Positions 9,344-17,858 of a DNA stretch of 64,000 nt are shown piece by piece (within the stretch, counting starts at the first letter, position 1; the number at the start of each line of letters is the position of its first letter). The notes under the pieces were generated by a model. That model saw only the letters and a program-made list of their open reading frames with translations, had not been told where the DNA came from and searched no databases. Origin of the DNA: Verrucomicrobiia bacterium (GTDB lineage: Bacteria; Verrucomicrobiota; Verrucomicrobiia; Limisphaerales; CAIMTB01); contig JAHCBA010000014.1 of NCBI GenBank assembly GCA_019634625.1, positions 62,001 through 126,000 of the forward strand, in the 5' to 3' direction. A program made the translations under genes and the position numbers.

Positions 9344-9886
9344 ATGACCCGCACAATGACCTGGCTGCTCGGACCCGAATCGGTCGCCGCCGCCGTTGGC
9401 GCCGCGGTCCTCTGGTACTGTGCCCGTCACGCCTCGGGAACCGGACGGGATGTGGAACTGATGGAGCGTCTCGTCGTCCTGCTTCCCCTCCTGGTCGTGG
9501 TGCCGGTCTTCCTGACCATCCTCGCACCCGGGGCGACGGCCACCTGGACCTGGCTCACCCGGGCCCTGGTGGTGTCGTTCGTCGTGGCGGGCTTCCTCAC
9601 CCTGCGCGTCGTCGAGGGTTTTGGCTCGGGCGCCAAAGGTCAGGACGCCGCCATGATCGTCTCCCTATGTCTTACCAGCATGGTCGCCGGGGCGGGCTCG
9701 GCCATCGCCGGGGCCATGGTCCTGTCACAACGGGACGCCGCCTTTGCCGCCTGGTTCAAAGCCCGTCCTGTCCTGGCCTCGCTGATAACGCTCGCGGCCT
9801 CCGTCCCGATCGGCATCGCCCTGCTCTTCGTCCTCTGCGTCGTCGGCGGCGTCCTCCTCGGCGCCTGGTCCGCATTCCGCCGATGA
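9344..9886 (+). CDS. Multi-pass membrane protein, gene 1 of an uncharacterised five-gene module
   Basis: A 180-residue integral membrane protein with about five hydrophobic segments: residues 10-25, 45-65, 72-92, 105-128 and 142-172. I chose ATG 9344 (MTRTMTWLLG); ATG 9356 is a close alternative. No family is recognised and no catalytic motif is visible. It opens a run of five + strand genes with gaps of 48, 28, 10 and 19 bp, which suggests one transcript starting in the 100-bp gap shared with panB. It could be a structural or assembly partner of the larger membrane proteins downstream, but nothing in the sequence proves this. Confidence 0.75.
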   Translation: MTRTMTWLLGPESVAAAVGAAVLWYCARHASGTGRDVELMERLVVLLPLLVVVPVFLTILAPGATATWTWLTRALVVSFVVAGFLTLRVVEGFGSGAKGQDAAMIVSLCLTSMVAGAGSAIAGAMVLSQRDAAFAAWFKARPVLASLITLAASVPIGIALLFVLCVVGGVLLGAWSAFRR

Positions 9887-9934
9887 CCCGGTCGCTCCCT
9901 CCCATCCCTCTCCAACCCACCCAGCCTGATTCCC

Positions 9935-11341
9935 ATGGAACGTTTCCTGCACTCCCTTCGTGCCTACCCGGCTCTCGCCGGCATCACCACCTTCGTCCTG
10001 ATCTCCGTGACCCTCGCCGTGTTGCTGGGGACACTCATGCACCGATCCGGGGCTTCCCTGAAACCCCTGGTCTTCTTCTTCGGATTCCTTGCCATCGTGG
10101 CCGTTCCCCAAGGCACGGTGCATCTCCTCGATGTCCTCGCCCATCGCCGCGCGGTTCGCCTGCACGCCGAACAGCCCCCTCCATCGGACACCGGATCGCC
10201 GTCACAGCCGGCATCGCCTGCCCAACCTGCCCCCGGCCTGAAGCCGGTCTCCTGGGACCTCATCTTCGGCCCCGGCGCGGATCCTTCCCTGATCACCGAC
10301 GCCAAGCGGGGCCTCGACGCCATCGTGGGTGCCGCTACCGAAGCAAAACTCTCCTTCAATCGCTCCGGGGAATCCGCCCTCGCCGCCCGCTTCAACACGC
10401 CGCTCGAAGCCCTGCAGGCTCTCGACCGCTACGGAACCTTCTTCCAGTTCGCCCAGGCGTCCGGCAGCGACGACTGGGGCTGGACCGCCCGTCGCCACGG
10501 CGGCCAGGGCGAATGGAACCACCTGGTCGCCGCCGGCAACGAACTCTATGCCTGGAGCGGCGCCACCCGCGAAGGCGTCGAGGCGCGCCGCATTCAGGCG
10601 CTCGGCCCCATCCCCGCCGCCACCGCCGCCTCCGGCGCCACCGCCACCGCCGCCACCGCCGCCACCGCCGCCTCCGGCGCCTCCCCCGCCGGCACCAGCC
10701 CCGGGCGTCAATCCGTCTCCCATCGCCTCGTCGCCAACACCCCCGTCATGGCCTGTTTCGTCGGCATCAATCTCGTCTTCGCCGTGGGCTGGTTCTTCAA
10801 GGGCTCCGCCTGGGCCACACGTCAGTCCCCGCCCTCCAACACCCCGGCCCTCGATGCCCAATCCCTTCGCGAACGCCTCCTCGCCATCAACCACGGAGAG
10901 ACTCCCGTCACCGTCCGAACCGCCGACGACGGACGGGCCATCGAAATCACCTGGCGCTACGCCGACGCCCGCTGGCTCGACCTCATGCGCGTCCACCGGG
11001 TCCGCCGCACCCACAAGCTTGTCCTCCTCCCCGACGAATCGTCCCGCACGGTCCGCGTTCGCGAATTCTGGAGTGCCTTCGACGCCTCGGCCGGTCTCGA
11101 CGGACTCCGCCTCCACTGGGAGGCCGCAACCGGCATGCAGTTCTTTCAGTTCGAACACCGCCGTGTCTTCGGCGCGCAACTCGATGCCGACGGAAGGCCC
11201 ACCGGCGAACTCAGCGCCGCCTACACCTTCAACCTCCAGGAACTCAAGGGTCCCGTCGCCGACGTCGTCACCGCAGCCGGCTGGACCTGGCAGCCGGTCC
11301 TGTGGAACGCCCCCGCCGGCTTCCGCTGGCTGACCGAATGA
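9935..11341 (+). CDS. Membrane protein with Ala-rich linker, gene 2 of the five-gene module
   Basis: A 468-residue protein. Two transmembrane helices lie near the N-terminus (about 15-37 and 45-66), followed by a Pro/Gln/Ser linker and a globular region (FNTPLEALQALDRYGTFFQF, GDDWGWTARRHGGQ-like). A low-complexity Ala/Thr/Ser/Gly stretch at about 228-255 comes from GCC/ACC codon runs. A third helix sits at about 268-290 (VMACFVGINLVFAVGWFF). The C-terminal domain holds FFQFEHRRVFGAQLDADGRP and YTFNLQELKGPVADVV. From memory, this C-terminal style occurs in uncharacterised proteobacterial membrane proteins; I cannot verify that here. No enzyme motif is evident. Confidence 0.75.
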   Translation: MERFLHSLRAYPALAGITTFVLISVTLAVLLGTLMHRSGASLKPLVFFFGFLAIVAVPQGTVHLLDVLAHRRAVRLHAEQPPPSDTGSPSQPASPAQPAPGLKPVSWDLIFGPGADPSLITDAKRGLDAIVGAATEAKLSFNRSGESALAARFNTPLEALQALDRYGTFFQFAQASGSDDWGWTARRHGGQGEWNHLVAAGNELYAWSGATREGVEARRIQALGPIPAATAASGATATAATAATAASGASPAGTSPGRQSVSHRLVANTPVMACFVGINLVFAVGWFFKGSAWATRQSPPSNTPALDAQSLRERLLAINHGETPVTVRTADDGRAIEITWRYADARWLDLMRVHRVRRTHKLVLLPDESSRTVRVREFWSAFDASAGLDGLRLHWEAATGMQFFQFEHRRVFGAQLDADGRPTGELSAAYTFNLQELKGPVADVVTAAGWTWQPVLWNAPAGFRWLTE

Positions 11342-11369
11342 CCCCCTCCCATTCCCGGAATCCACCTCC

Positions 11370-12365
11370 ATGTCGCTCAAGGCGCTCACGGTCCTCAGTT
11401 GGTCCCTCTGGGGCGTTCTCGCCCTCGGCGTGGCCGTCGTGTCGGCGATGCTCCTGACCGAACGCCGCCACAGCCCCGAACTCGGCCGCGAAGCCTCCGT
11501 CGGCCTCGTCGTCATCCTCGTCGCCCTCCTCGCTGCGGCCGGGCTCATCCTCCACCTCCTCGCCCGCAAACAGTCCTTCGCCGGGCTGGTCATCGTCTCC
11601 CTCTTCTTCGCGTCACCCCTCGTCCTCATCCTCGCGCGCCAGGCAAAGTTCAGCCTCGTCACCTGGCTCGCCCGACGCGAATTCGCCCGCATCGGCGCCC
11701 ATTCCGACCCGGTGGCCGCCCCGATGGCCCGTGCCATCCTTGCCGATGACGCCCCTGCCCTGGCGCTCCTGCTTCGATCCCATTCCCCGCCCCCCGCCGT
11801 CCGCGACCGGGCCGGGCTCGACCTCGTCGCCCTGGCCTGTGTCGCCATGGTCCAGTCGAAGGCCAGCGCCGAACCCCTGCGCATCCTCCTCGATGCCGGG
11901 GCCGACCCCGCCGCCTCCCGCCTGCCCGAGGACCTTCCCCTGGTCGGCTTCCTTGTCCTCAACGCCGACCGCGCGCCCCACGCCGCCGATGGCCTGACCC
12001 TCCTGCTCGCGCACGGTCTCGACCCCAATACCCCGCTGCCGCGTTCCGGCGATCTCCCCCTCGCCCTCGCCGCAAGGCACCTGGATCTGGTCCGCATCCT
12101 CCTCGACCACGGCGCGGACCCGGACCGCCTCGATGGCAACGGGGACAGCCTGGTGGTTCGCTTCATCGGAACCCAGGCCTGGGACGCCGCCCTGCTCCTG
12201 ATCGAACGGGGCGCCGCCCTCGACCACGTTTCCTCGGCGGGCACGTCCGTGGACTACTACCTCCGTGAATGGCGCAACGGCGTCCATGGCGAACCCTCTC
12301 CCGAATGGGACCGCGTCCGGGCCGCCATCGACCGACGCCGCCAGCCCGTGCCACCCTCACCCTGA
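11370..12365 (+). CDS. Membrane-anchored ankyrin-repeat protein, gene 3 of the module
   Basis: A 331-residue protein with three N-terminal hydrophobic segments (about 8-30, 43-65 and 70-90) followed by an ankyrin-like solenoid. Repeat signatures are PLRILLDAGADPAAS, LTLLLAHGLDPNTPLP, LPLALAARHLDLVRILLDHG, ADPDRLDGNGDSLVVRFIG and AALLLIERGAALD. Ankyrin repeats mediate protein-protein binding; here they would project from the membrane, probably into the cytoplasm. It sits 28 bp after gene 2 and 10 bp before gene 4. The binding partner is unknown. Confidence 0.85.
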   Translation: MSLKALTVLSWSLWGVLALGVAVVSAMLLTERRHSPELGREASVGLVVILVALLAAAGLILHLLARKQSFAGLVIVSLFFASPLVLILARQAKFSLVTWLARREFARIGAHSDPVAAPMARAILADDAPALALLLRSHSPPPAVRDRAGLDLVALACVAMVQSKASAEPLRILLDAGADPAASRLPEDLPLVGFLVLNADRAPHAADGLTLLLAHGLDPNTPLPRSGDLPLALAARHLDLVRILLDHGADPDRLDGNGDSLVVRFIGTQAWDAALLLIERGAALDHVSSAGTSVDYYLREWRNGVHGEPSPEWDRVRAAIDRRRQPVPPSP

Positions 12366-12375
12366 TTCCCATCCC

Positions 12376-13692
12376 ATGCACTGGTTCCTCTACATCCTCC
12401 TCGCCCTCCCCGTCGCCGCCCTCGGACTCCTCTGCGGCGGTTACATCGGAGACCATTGCGTCCGCTGGTACCGCATCTCCAGCTTCGAGGGAGGCTCCGG
12501 GTACTTCGTGGTCGGCCTCGCCCTTCTCGGCGGCGTCGTCGGTCTCGTCACCGCCCTGGTGACCGCCGGCGCCCTGGCCCCGCAACAGGGTCCCGGCTAC
12601 CTCAAGGCCTTCGGCACCTCCACCGGCATCGTCCTCGCCATGGCCTGTCTCGCCCTCCTGTCCTGCTGGCTGCTCGCCGACATCCCCCCGCGCCTCCACG
12701 GCCGTGAACTGACGATCGAGGTCGAAGTCCGCCTCCCGGCCGATGCCCCTTCGCCCCGCGACGCCCAGGGCGAATCCCGCATCGAACTCCACTCCGTGGC
12801 CGGCCGCACCTCACGCGCCTCGCAGAGGGGAACCCTCCGCCCCAACGAGGCCCGCCTCGAAAACGGACGTTGGATCGTCCCCGGAGACGTCTTCCTCTTC
12901 ACCATGCGCGGACACCGTTCCCTGTCCTTCCGCCTCGATGGCGGGGAAATCACCGGATTCCTCGCGCCCATCCCAGCCCGGCCCGGACCCGACTTCCTCG
13001 CCTGGAGCGACTGGTACCCGCGCCCACCCGCCCCCAATCCTCCCTGGCCGGACTCGCGACTCTCCTACCGCTTCCGACTGCGGACGATCGAACCGCCGCC
13101 TCCCCCTCCGTCCGCGGAGGAGTCTCGAGCCCGTGAAGAGGCCGAAGCCCAGGCCCGCTTCGATGCCATTCCCGCCGACGCCCCCTTCGATGTCTGGCTC
13201 GCCTATTCCCGCCACAACGCCACCGACCTCCGCGCCACCATCGCCACCGAACGCCTCCTCGCCCGGCCCGATCTCGCCTCTGAACTCGCCCGGCGCATGC
13301 AGCTCAGCGACATCGAACCCGCCACCGACGCCCTTCGCTTCGTCCGCCGCATCCCCCATCCCTCGCCGGATCTGGTGGATCCTCTCCGCGCTGTCGCCCG
13401 GACCCTCGGGGAACGTCTCCGCGAATTCAACGTGACCCCGGTCGAGGTCGATCCCTCCTACGAGAAGGCCGCGGACATCTCCCGCCTCTTCAGTGCCTGG
13501 TTCCCGGCCGTCTCCCATCTGCGCGAACGCCTCGGCACCGATTTCACCTCCGAACTCGCCACGATCCTCACCCTGGCCCGCCAGCGGCCCGACAGCCAGG
13601 CCCTCCGCGCCGATGTCGTGCGCGTCGCAAGTCATTACCTCCACGAATGGGCCGGCGTCGCACCCCTCCCCACCGATCCCAAACCCCGCTGA
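12376..13692 (+). CDS. Membrane protein with large soluble C-terminal region, gene 4 of the module
   Basis: A 438-residue protein. ATG 12376 (MHWFLYILLALPVAALG) was chosen because it opens a hydrophobic N-terminus 10 bp after the ankyrin gene. Three transmembrane helices are visible (about 1-25, 38-60 and 82-100). A beta-rich domain follows (LTIEVEVRLP, GDVFLFTMRGHRSLSFRLDG, WSDWYPRPPAPNPPW), then a Pro-rich linker, an Ala/Glu helix and an all-alpha region (FDVWLAYSRHNATDLRATIA, LASELARRMQLSDIEPATDA). The last part looks like a degenerate helical-repeat domain. No known family is recognised. The soluble part may work with gene 5, which is also helical. Confidence 0.75.
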   Translation: MHWFLYILLALPVAALGLLCGGYIGDHCVRWYRISSFEGGSGYFVVGLALLGGVVGLVTALVTAGALAPQQGPGYLKAFGTSTGIVLAMACLALLSCWLLADIPPRLHGRELTIEVEVRLPADAPSPRDAQGESRIELHSVAGRTSRASQRGTLRPNEARLENGRWIVPGDVFLFTMRGHRSLSFRLDGGEITGFLAPIPARPGPDFLAWSDWYPRPPAPNPPWPDSRLSYRFRLRTIEPPPPPPSAEESRAREEAEAQARFDAIPADAPFDVWLAYSRHNATDLRATIATERLLARPDLASELARRMQLSDIEPATDALRFVRRIPHPSPDLVDPLRAVARTLGERLREFNVTPVEVDPSYEKAADISRLFSAWFPAVSHLRERLGTDFTSELATILTLARQRPDSQALRADVVRVASHYLHEWAGVAPLPTDPKPR

Positions 13693-13711
13693 ACCACCGC
13701 CCCGCCCGCCC

Positions 13712-14764
13712 ATGTCCGCGTCCCCCGCCGACGACCCGCGCCTCGCCGCCTTCCCACCCGCGCTTCGAGCCCTGCTCGATGCCGAACTGGCCGCCGGCAA
13801 CCGGATCATCGAGGTCGCCAGTTGCTTCCCCGCCCCGCCCGCCGGCGCCTACGCCAAACTCGCCGCCCCCGTCACCACCCGGCCCCGTGCCTCGGACGAA
13901 TCCCTCCGCTTCCACGACCACAATTCCTCCTGCTACGCCGGCGAATTCACCGACGCCAGGCGGTTCCATTTCGTCCTCGAACCCCCTCGTCCGCCCGAAC
14001 CGGAGGTGGACATGGACGCCCTCAGGGCCGCCCGCGAGGCCTCCTACGCCGCCGCCAACGCCCGCGCCCTCACCCCCACCGCACCCCCCACGCCACCCCC
14101 GCCCCGATCCAGTCGCGCCCACCCGGTCCCTCCCCGCCCCCCCGCCAGTCTCGTGGACCGCTTCAAGGCCAGCATGGTCATGGACTATGAGAAATGGCAC
14201 GACGGCACCGGCTATGACCTCGCCCTGATTCGTCAGGCCACCGACGCCGAACGCGCCCTCATCGAGGAACTTCTGGTCCACCGCTCGCCCCGCAACTGGC
14301 GCGACGTCGAGGCCCTCTCCGCCCTCGGCCACGATCGTCCCCGGGTCCGCGCCGCCCTGCTGGACGCCTTCGCCGACCGGGATGCCGAAGTCCGCCTCGC
14401 CGTCCATCGGCACGCCCCCGGACTCCTCACCGAGCAACGCCGCATCGCCTCCCTGGTCGCCGCGTTGGAGCACGCCGACTTCTACGCCGGCCTCACTCAG
14501 GCGCTCATGGAGGTCCGCACCTTCCACCCCCCGCCGGTGATCGAGGCCCTCTGGCGCGGCCTGGAAACCCGCGCCCCCGGCATCGCAGTCCACTTCGCCG
14601 CCCTGCTCTGCTACCTGCACGGCCAGGCCTCTTCCCCCTTCGACATGAGCCAGCGCCCCTACTTCCTCAGCTTCCATACCGACCGCCCGGAAGATCGCCT
14701 GCCGAAGATCCGCGAATTGCGCGACCGTCTCGCACCGTTCCCCGTCCGCCCCCACGAGACCTGA
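13712..14764 (+). CDS. HEAT-repeat-like soluble protein, gene 5 of the module
   Basis: A 350-residue protein without signal peptide or transmembrane segments. The N-terminal part (about 1-85) is followed by a Pro-rich linker (TPTAPPTPPPPRSS). The core begins at MDYEKWHDGTGYDLALIRQA and continues in HEAT-like helical pairs: LVHRSPRNWRDVEALSALG, HDRPRVRAALLDAFADRDAE, VRLAVHRHAPGL, LTQALMEVRTFHPPPVIEAL. HEAT-type repeats act as scaffolds. It is the last gene of the run, 19 bp after gene 4 and convergent with the methyltransferase. The pairing of HEAT and ankyrin scaffolds with three membrane proteins is the distinctive trait of this operon. No function can be assigned. Confidence 0.8.
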   Translation: MSASPADDPRLAAFPPALRALLDAELAAGNRIIEVASCFPAPPAGAYAKLAAPVTTRPRASDESLRFHDHNSSCYAGEFTDARRFHFVLEPPRPPEPEVDMDALRAAREASYAAANARALTPTAPPTPPPPRSSRAHPVPPRPPASLVDRFKASMVMDYEKWHDGTGYDLALIRQATDAERALIEELLVHRSPRNWRDVEALSALGHDRPRVRAALLDAFADRDAEVRLAVHRHAPGLLTEQRRIASLVAALEHADFYAGLTQALMEVRTFHPPPVIEALWRGLETRAPGIAVHFAALLCYLHGQASSPFDMSQRPYFLSFHTDRPEDRLPKIRELRDRLAPFPVRPHET

Positions 14765-14794
14765 ACCTCCCCCTCCCCTCTCCACCCTCCACCC

Positions 14795-15559
14795 TCATCC
14801 CCGGGTCCCGGTCAACCACACCTGGCTCGCCACGAACGCCGGCAACCACCGCACCGGCGACGTCCGGACGGGCCCCACCCGGAACCTCCGGCGCATCGCC
14901 GCCCGAAGCCGCTTCCAGTTGAACCCCTTGTGGTCGTGCAGCAGGGGCCCCAATGCGCTCCGGTGCAGCGGACGTTCCACATGCTGCGCCTCGCCCGCCC
15001 ACACCGCCCGCCACAACTCCCCCGCCGTGTGCGGCGTCGTCCCCGGATAATCCCCCACCCCCCGCCACCCGTTCAGCGTCCGCACCGCCTGCTTGATCAC
15101 CGCCGATGCCCCGATCTCCACGGGCACCGACACCAGCAACGTTCCCCCGGACGCCAGCCACCGTTCAAACGACGCCAGGCACACCTCGAAGTCGGGCAGA
15201 TGTTCCAGCACTTCCATGCACACCACCGCATCGAAGGCCCCCTCCCACGCTCCGGAATCCAGTTCGTCCACCCTCACGAACGACAGCCCCTCCCGCCCCC
15301 CGAACCGCCGCCGGTTGCTCTCGATCAGGTCGCCCGCCACCTCCGCACCCACCGCCTCCCGCGGTGCCTGCCCGGATTCCATCAGCAACGCCAGGTACGT
15401 CCCGTCCCCGCAGCCGTAGTCGAGCACCCGCTTCCCCGCAAACTCCCGGCTCAGTTCCAGCGCCGTGCGAAACCGCGCCGCATGACTCCACGCAATCAAC
15501 CGGCTCCGCGAGCCCATCTGCTTCCGGGCAAATGCGCCCTCCCCGATCGCTTCGTTCAT
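14795..15559 (-). CDS. Class I SAM-dependent methyltransferase
   Basis: A 254-residue methyltransferase of the class I fold. SAM-binding motif I is VLDYGCGDGTYLALL, the acidic end of beta-2 follows at VGAEVAGDLIESN, and a later core motif is FDAVVCMEVLEHL, with LLVSVPVEIG after it. The C-terminal 80 residues (HDHKGFNWKRLRAAMRRRF) look like a substrate cap. Its ATG overlaps the stop of the upstream glycosyltransferase as ATGA, so it is translationally coupled and is the third gene of a glycosyltransferase operon. It probably methylates a sugar or polyprenyl-linked glycan precursor; that target is inferred from context. Confidence 0.88.
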   Translation of the reverse strand: MNEAIGEGAFARKQMGSRSRLIAWSHAARFRTALELSREFAGKRVLDYGCGDGTYLALLMESGQAPREAVGAEVAGDLIESNRRRFGGREGLSFVRVDELDSGAWEGAFDAVVCMEVLEHLPDFEVCLASFERWLASGGTLLVSVPVEIGASAVIKQAVRTLNGWRGVGDYPGTTPHTAGELWRAVWAGEAQHVERPLHRSALGPLLHDHKGFNWKRLRAAMRRRFRVGPVRTSPVRWLPAFVASQVWLTGTRG

Positions 15560-16680
15560 GGCCCCCTCCCCCCAGCGTCTCCCACCCGAAGTCTTGCCAC
15601 CGCCTCATACACCGCCTCGGTCGCCGCCGCCCGGCTGTCCCACGAGTAACTCATCGCCGTCCGTCGGGCCGCCTCCCCCAGACGCCGCCCGAACCCGGCG
15701 TCCGACTCCAGCCGCTTCAGCGCCTCCCGCCATGCCACCCCATCGCCGGCATCGACCTTCAATCCGTTCACCCCGTCCTCCACCCATTCCGCCGCCCCAA
15801 TGTCACGCCCCACCACCACCGGCAGCCCCGACGCCATCGCCTCCGCCACCACCATCCCGAAGGCGTCGTACCGCGATGGATACACAAAGACATCCGCCGC
15901 CCGATATGCCCGGGCCACCTCCACCTCCGGCCCCCGCAACGCCAACCGCCCGGCCACCCCAAGCTCCTCCGCCCGCGCCGCGTACCAGCCCGCCGCCGAC
16001 CGCGTCACCGCCACCAGCCGAACCCCGGGGAAGTCCCGCAACACCTCGATCGCCGTTGCCAGTCCCTTGGTCGCCTCGCCCACGAACAACCACATCCGCT
16101 CCCCCGCCCCCACCCCGTATCGCGCCCGGCACCGCCCCCGTTCCCCATCGTCCACCGGCGGACGAAACATCGCCGTGTCAATGCCGTGGTGGATGACGCT
16201 CATCGGACGGCGCCACCCGTAATGGCGCGCCAGTTCCTCAGCCACCCGCGCCGAAACCGCGATCGCATGCGTCGCCCGACGCTGCCGGTAAAACGCCGCC
16301 TCGACCGGATGCACCAGCCCCGCAAACACCCGCTCACGCACCGTCGCCGGCCGCTGCGCCAGACGTCGCGCCGCATTGCACACGTGCGCCGTAATCACAT
16401 CAGCATTCCAACAGGTCAATCCCTGCGCATGAATCACGTCATAGGCCCGTCCCCGCATCGCCCAGGTCGCCCCCGCCAGAAAACTGAACACCGTCAGCAG
16501 CGACGTCCTCCGCCACGCCCGAACCGGCCGGTACTCCCATCCCGGTTCCCGCTCCACCGCAAACCGGCTGGACACGATCTCGACCCGGTGCCGGACCGCC
16601 AGCCGGCGCGCCAGTTCGATCCCATACCGTCCCTGTCCCAACCCGGGATCGAAGTCATGCACCACCAGCGCCAGCCTCAT
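15556..16680 (-). CDS. Glycosyltransferase, GT4/GT-B type
   Basis: A 374-residue GT-B glycosyltransferase. The start MRLALVVHDFDPGLGQGRYG at 16680 is typical for the family (hydrophobic strand, then a Gly-rich loop), and the frame open upstream has no such character. Domain 1 includes YDVIHAQGL and THAIAVSARVAEELARHYG. Domain 2 starts near VIHHGIDTAMFRPP and ends in the nucleotide-sugar site VYPSRYDAFGMVVAEAMASG, which has the E-x7-E-like pattern in weakened form. It transfers a sugar from a nucleotide-sugar donor to a glycan acceptor on the cytoplasmic face. It overlaps both neighbours by ATGA, so the three genes form one coupled operon. Confidence 0.9.
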   Translation of the reverse strand: MRLALVVHDFDPGLGQGRYGIELARRLAVRHRVEIVSSRFAVEREPGWEYRPVRAWRRTSLLTVFSFLAGATWAMRGRAYDVIHAQGLTCWNADVITAHVCNAARRLAQRPATVRERVFAGLVHPVEAAFYRQRRATHAIAVSARVAEELARHYGWRRPMSVIHHGIDTAMFRPPVDDGERGRCRARYGVGAGERMWLFVGEATKGLATAIEVLRDFPGVRLVAVTRSAAGWYAARAEELGVAGRLALRGPEVEVARAYRAADVFVYPSRYDAFGMVVAEAMASGLPVVVGRDIGAAEWVEDGVNGLKVDAGDGVAWREALKRLESDAGFGRRLGEAARRTAMSYSWDSRAAATEAVYEAVARLRVGDAGGRGP

Positions 16681-17807
16681 GCCGCCTCCCCCTTCCCCGT
16701 CCCGCCATCCCCTCCCGTCAGCGACCTCACCAACGCCGCAAACCGCCCCCGCAACACCTCGTACCCGCATTCCGCACGCGCCCGTTCCGGCAACCTCCGG
16801 GCCAGCTCCCGCCAGTCCTGCCGTTCCCGCACCTCGCGGATCCTCGCCGCCAGCCGCTCCGGATACCCCCGGTCCACCGCCCCCTCGAAATTCAGCAGCA
16901 TCGGCTCGGGCAGAAGCAGCGGCGCCTCCCCCACCCGGCTCGCCACAATGAACCGCCCCGCCGCCATGTACTCCGGCAGCTTGCCCGTCGTCCGCACCTG
17001 CCCCGCCAGGTTGTTGGTCTGCGTGGACACCGCGATATCGAACAACCGCACCGTGGGCTGGACCTCCTCGTACGGTATCCTCCCCGCAAACCGCACCCGA
17101 TCCTCCACGCCGAGCCGCCGCGCCTCCCCGCGCAACCACGGCAACCCGTCGCCATCGCCCACGATCAACCCGCTCACCCCAGCCTCATCCCCCAACCGCG
17201 CCAGGGCCCCGATCAGGTCCCAGCCGTAACAGATCCCCAGCCGCGGGCTGTACACCGTGGACCCCAGCACGCCCACCACCAACCCGTCCGGCAACCCCAG
17301 CCGACGTCGCACCCGCTCCAGCACGTCGCTTCCGATCGGGCCCGGATCAACGTACCCGTCCCGGATCAGTTCCACCCGCCGGTAACCCTGCACCAGCAGC
17401 CATTCCCGGTGCCGGGTTCCCCGCACCACAATCGCCGTCGCCCCCCCCTGGACCCGTCCTTCAATCCACCGAAGCAACGGCAGGCGCCAGCCCGCCCCAA
17501 TCCCCGAAGCCCGCGCCATCTCGTACACCGCATCCCCCGTGTCCAGCACGTACCGCCCTCCCGTCCGCCTCGCCCACCACGGAACCAGCCAGCCCCCGGG
17601 CATCGCCGTGTTGATCACGTACACCAACCCCGGTCGCCCTTCGCGCAACGCCCGCCACCACCGGATCGCCGTCGCCCACCGGCCCCCTTCCCGCAGCAGG
17701 ATCGTCACCCCCCCGTCCGGTGGTCCCAGTCCCCGGGCCAGCTCCCGCGCCCGCTGCGCCTCCACACTGCCCGCACCCCCGTGCACCAGCATCGTCACCC
17801 CGCCCAT
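16677..17807 (-). CDS. Glycosyltransferase, GT4-like
   Basis: The first gene of the operon, about 376 residues with ATG 17807; ATG 17828 and 17792 are close alternatives, the latter giving MLVHGGAGSVEAQRARELA. It shows the GT-B layout: an N-terminal Rossmann domain (GLVYVINTAMPGG, GRYVLDTGDAVYEMARASGI), a linker with VRDGY-like and LGLPDGLVVGVLGSTVYSP, and a C-terminal domain with IVGDGDGLPWLRGEARRLGV and LFDIAVSTQTNNLAGQVRTT, then TGKLPEYMAAGRFIVASRVG, the nucleotide-binding end. Its stop overlaps the next ATG. It is divergent from a methyltransferase starting at 17859, so both may share a control region. Confidence 0.88.
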   Translation of the reverse strand: MGGVTMLVHGGAGSVEAQRARELARGLGPPDGGVTILLREGGRWATAIRWWRALREGRPGLVYVINTAMPGGWLVPWWARRTGGRYVLDTGDAVYEMARASGIGAGWRLPLLRWIEGRVQGGATAIVVRGTRHREWLLVQGYRRVELIRDGYVDPGPIGSDVLERVRRRLGLPDGLVVGVLGSTVYSPRLGICYGWDLIGALARLGDEAGVSGLIVGDGDGLPWLRGEARRLGVEDRVRFAGRIPYEEVQPTVRLFDIAVSTQTNNLAGQVRTTGKLPEYMAAGRFIVASRVGEAPLLLPEPMLLNFEGAVDRGYPERLAARIREVRERQDWRELARRLPERARAECGYEVLRGRFAALVRSLTGGDGGTGKGEAA

Positions 17808-17858
17808 GGTCGGTCGATTCGACTTCATCGCGCCCGCAGGCCCCGCCACCGTAGCGGG

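Noticed and set aside
10620-10690. GCC/ACC trinucleotide-rich tract as a separate repeat or frameshift site
   Set aside because: It encodes an in-frame Ala/Thr/Ser linker of gene 2 in the module; nothing suggests a break in the frame.
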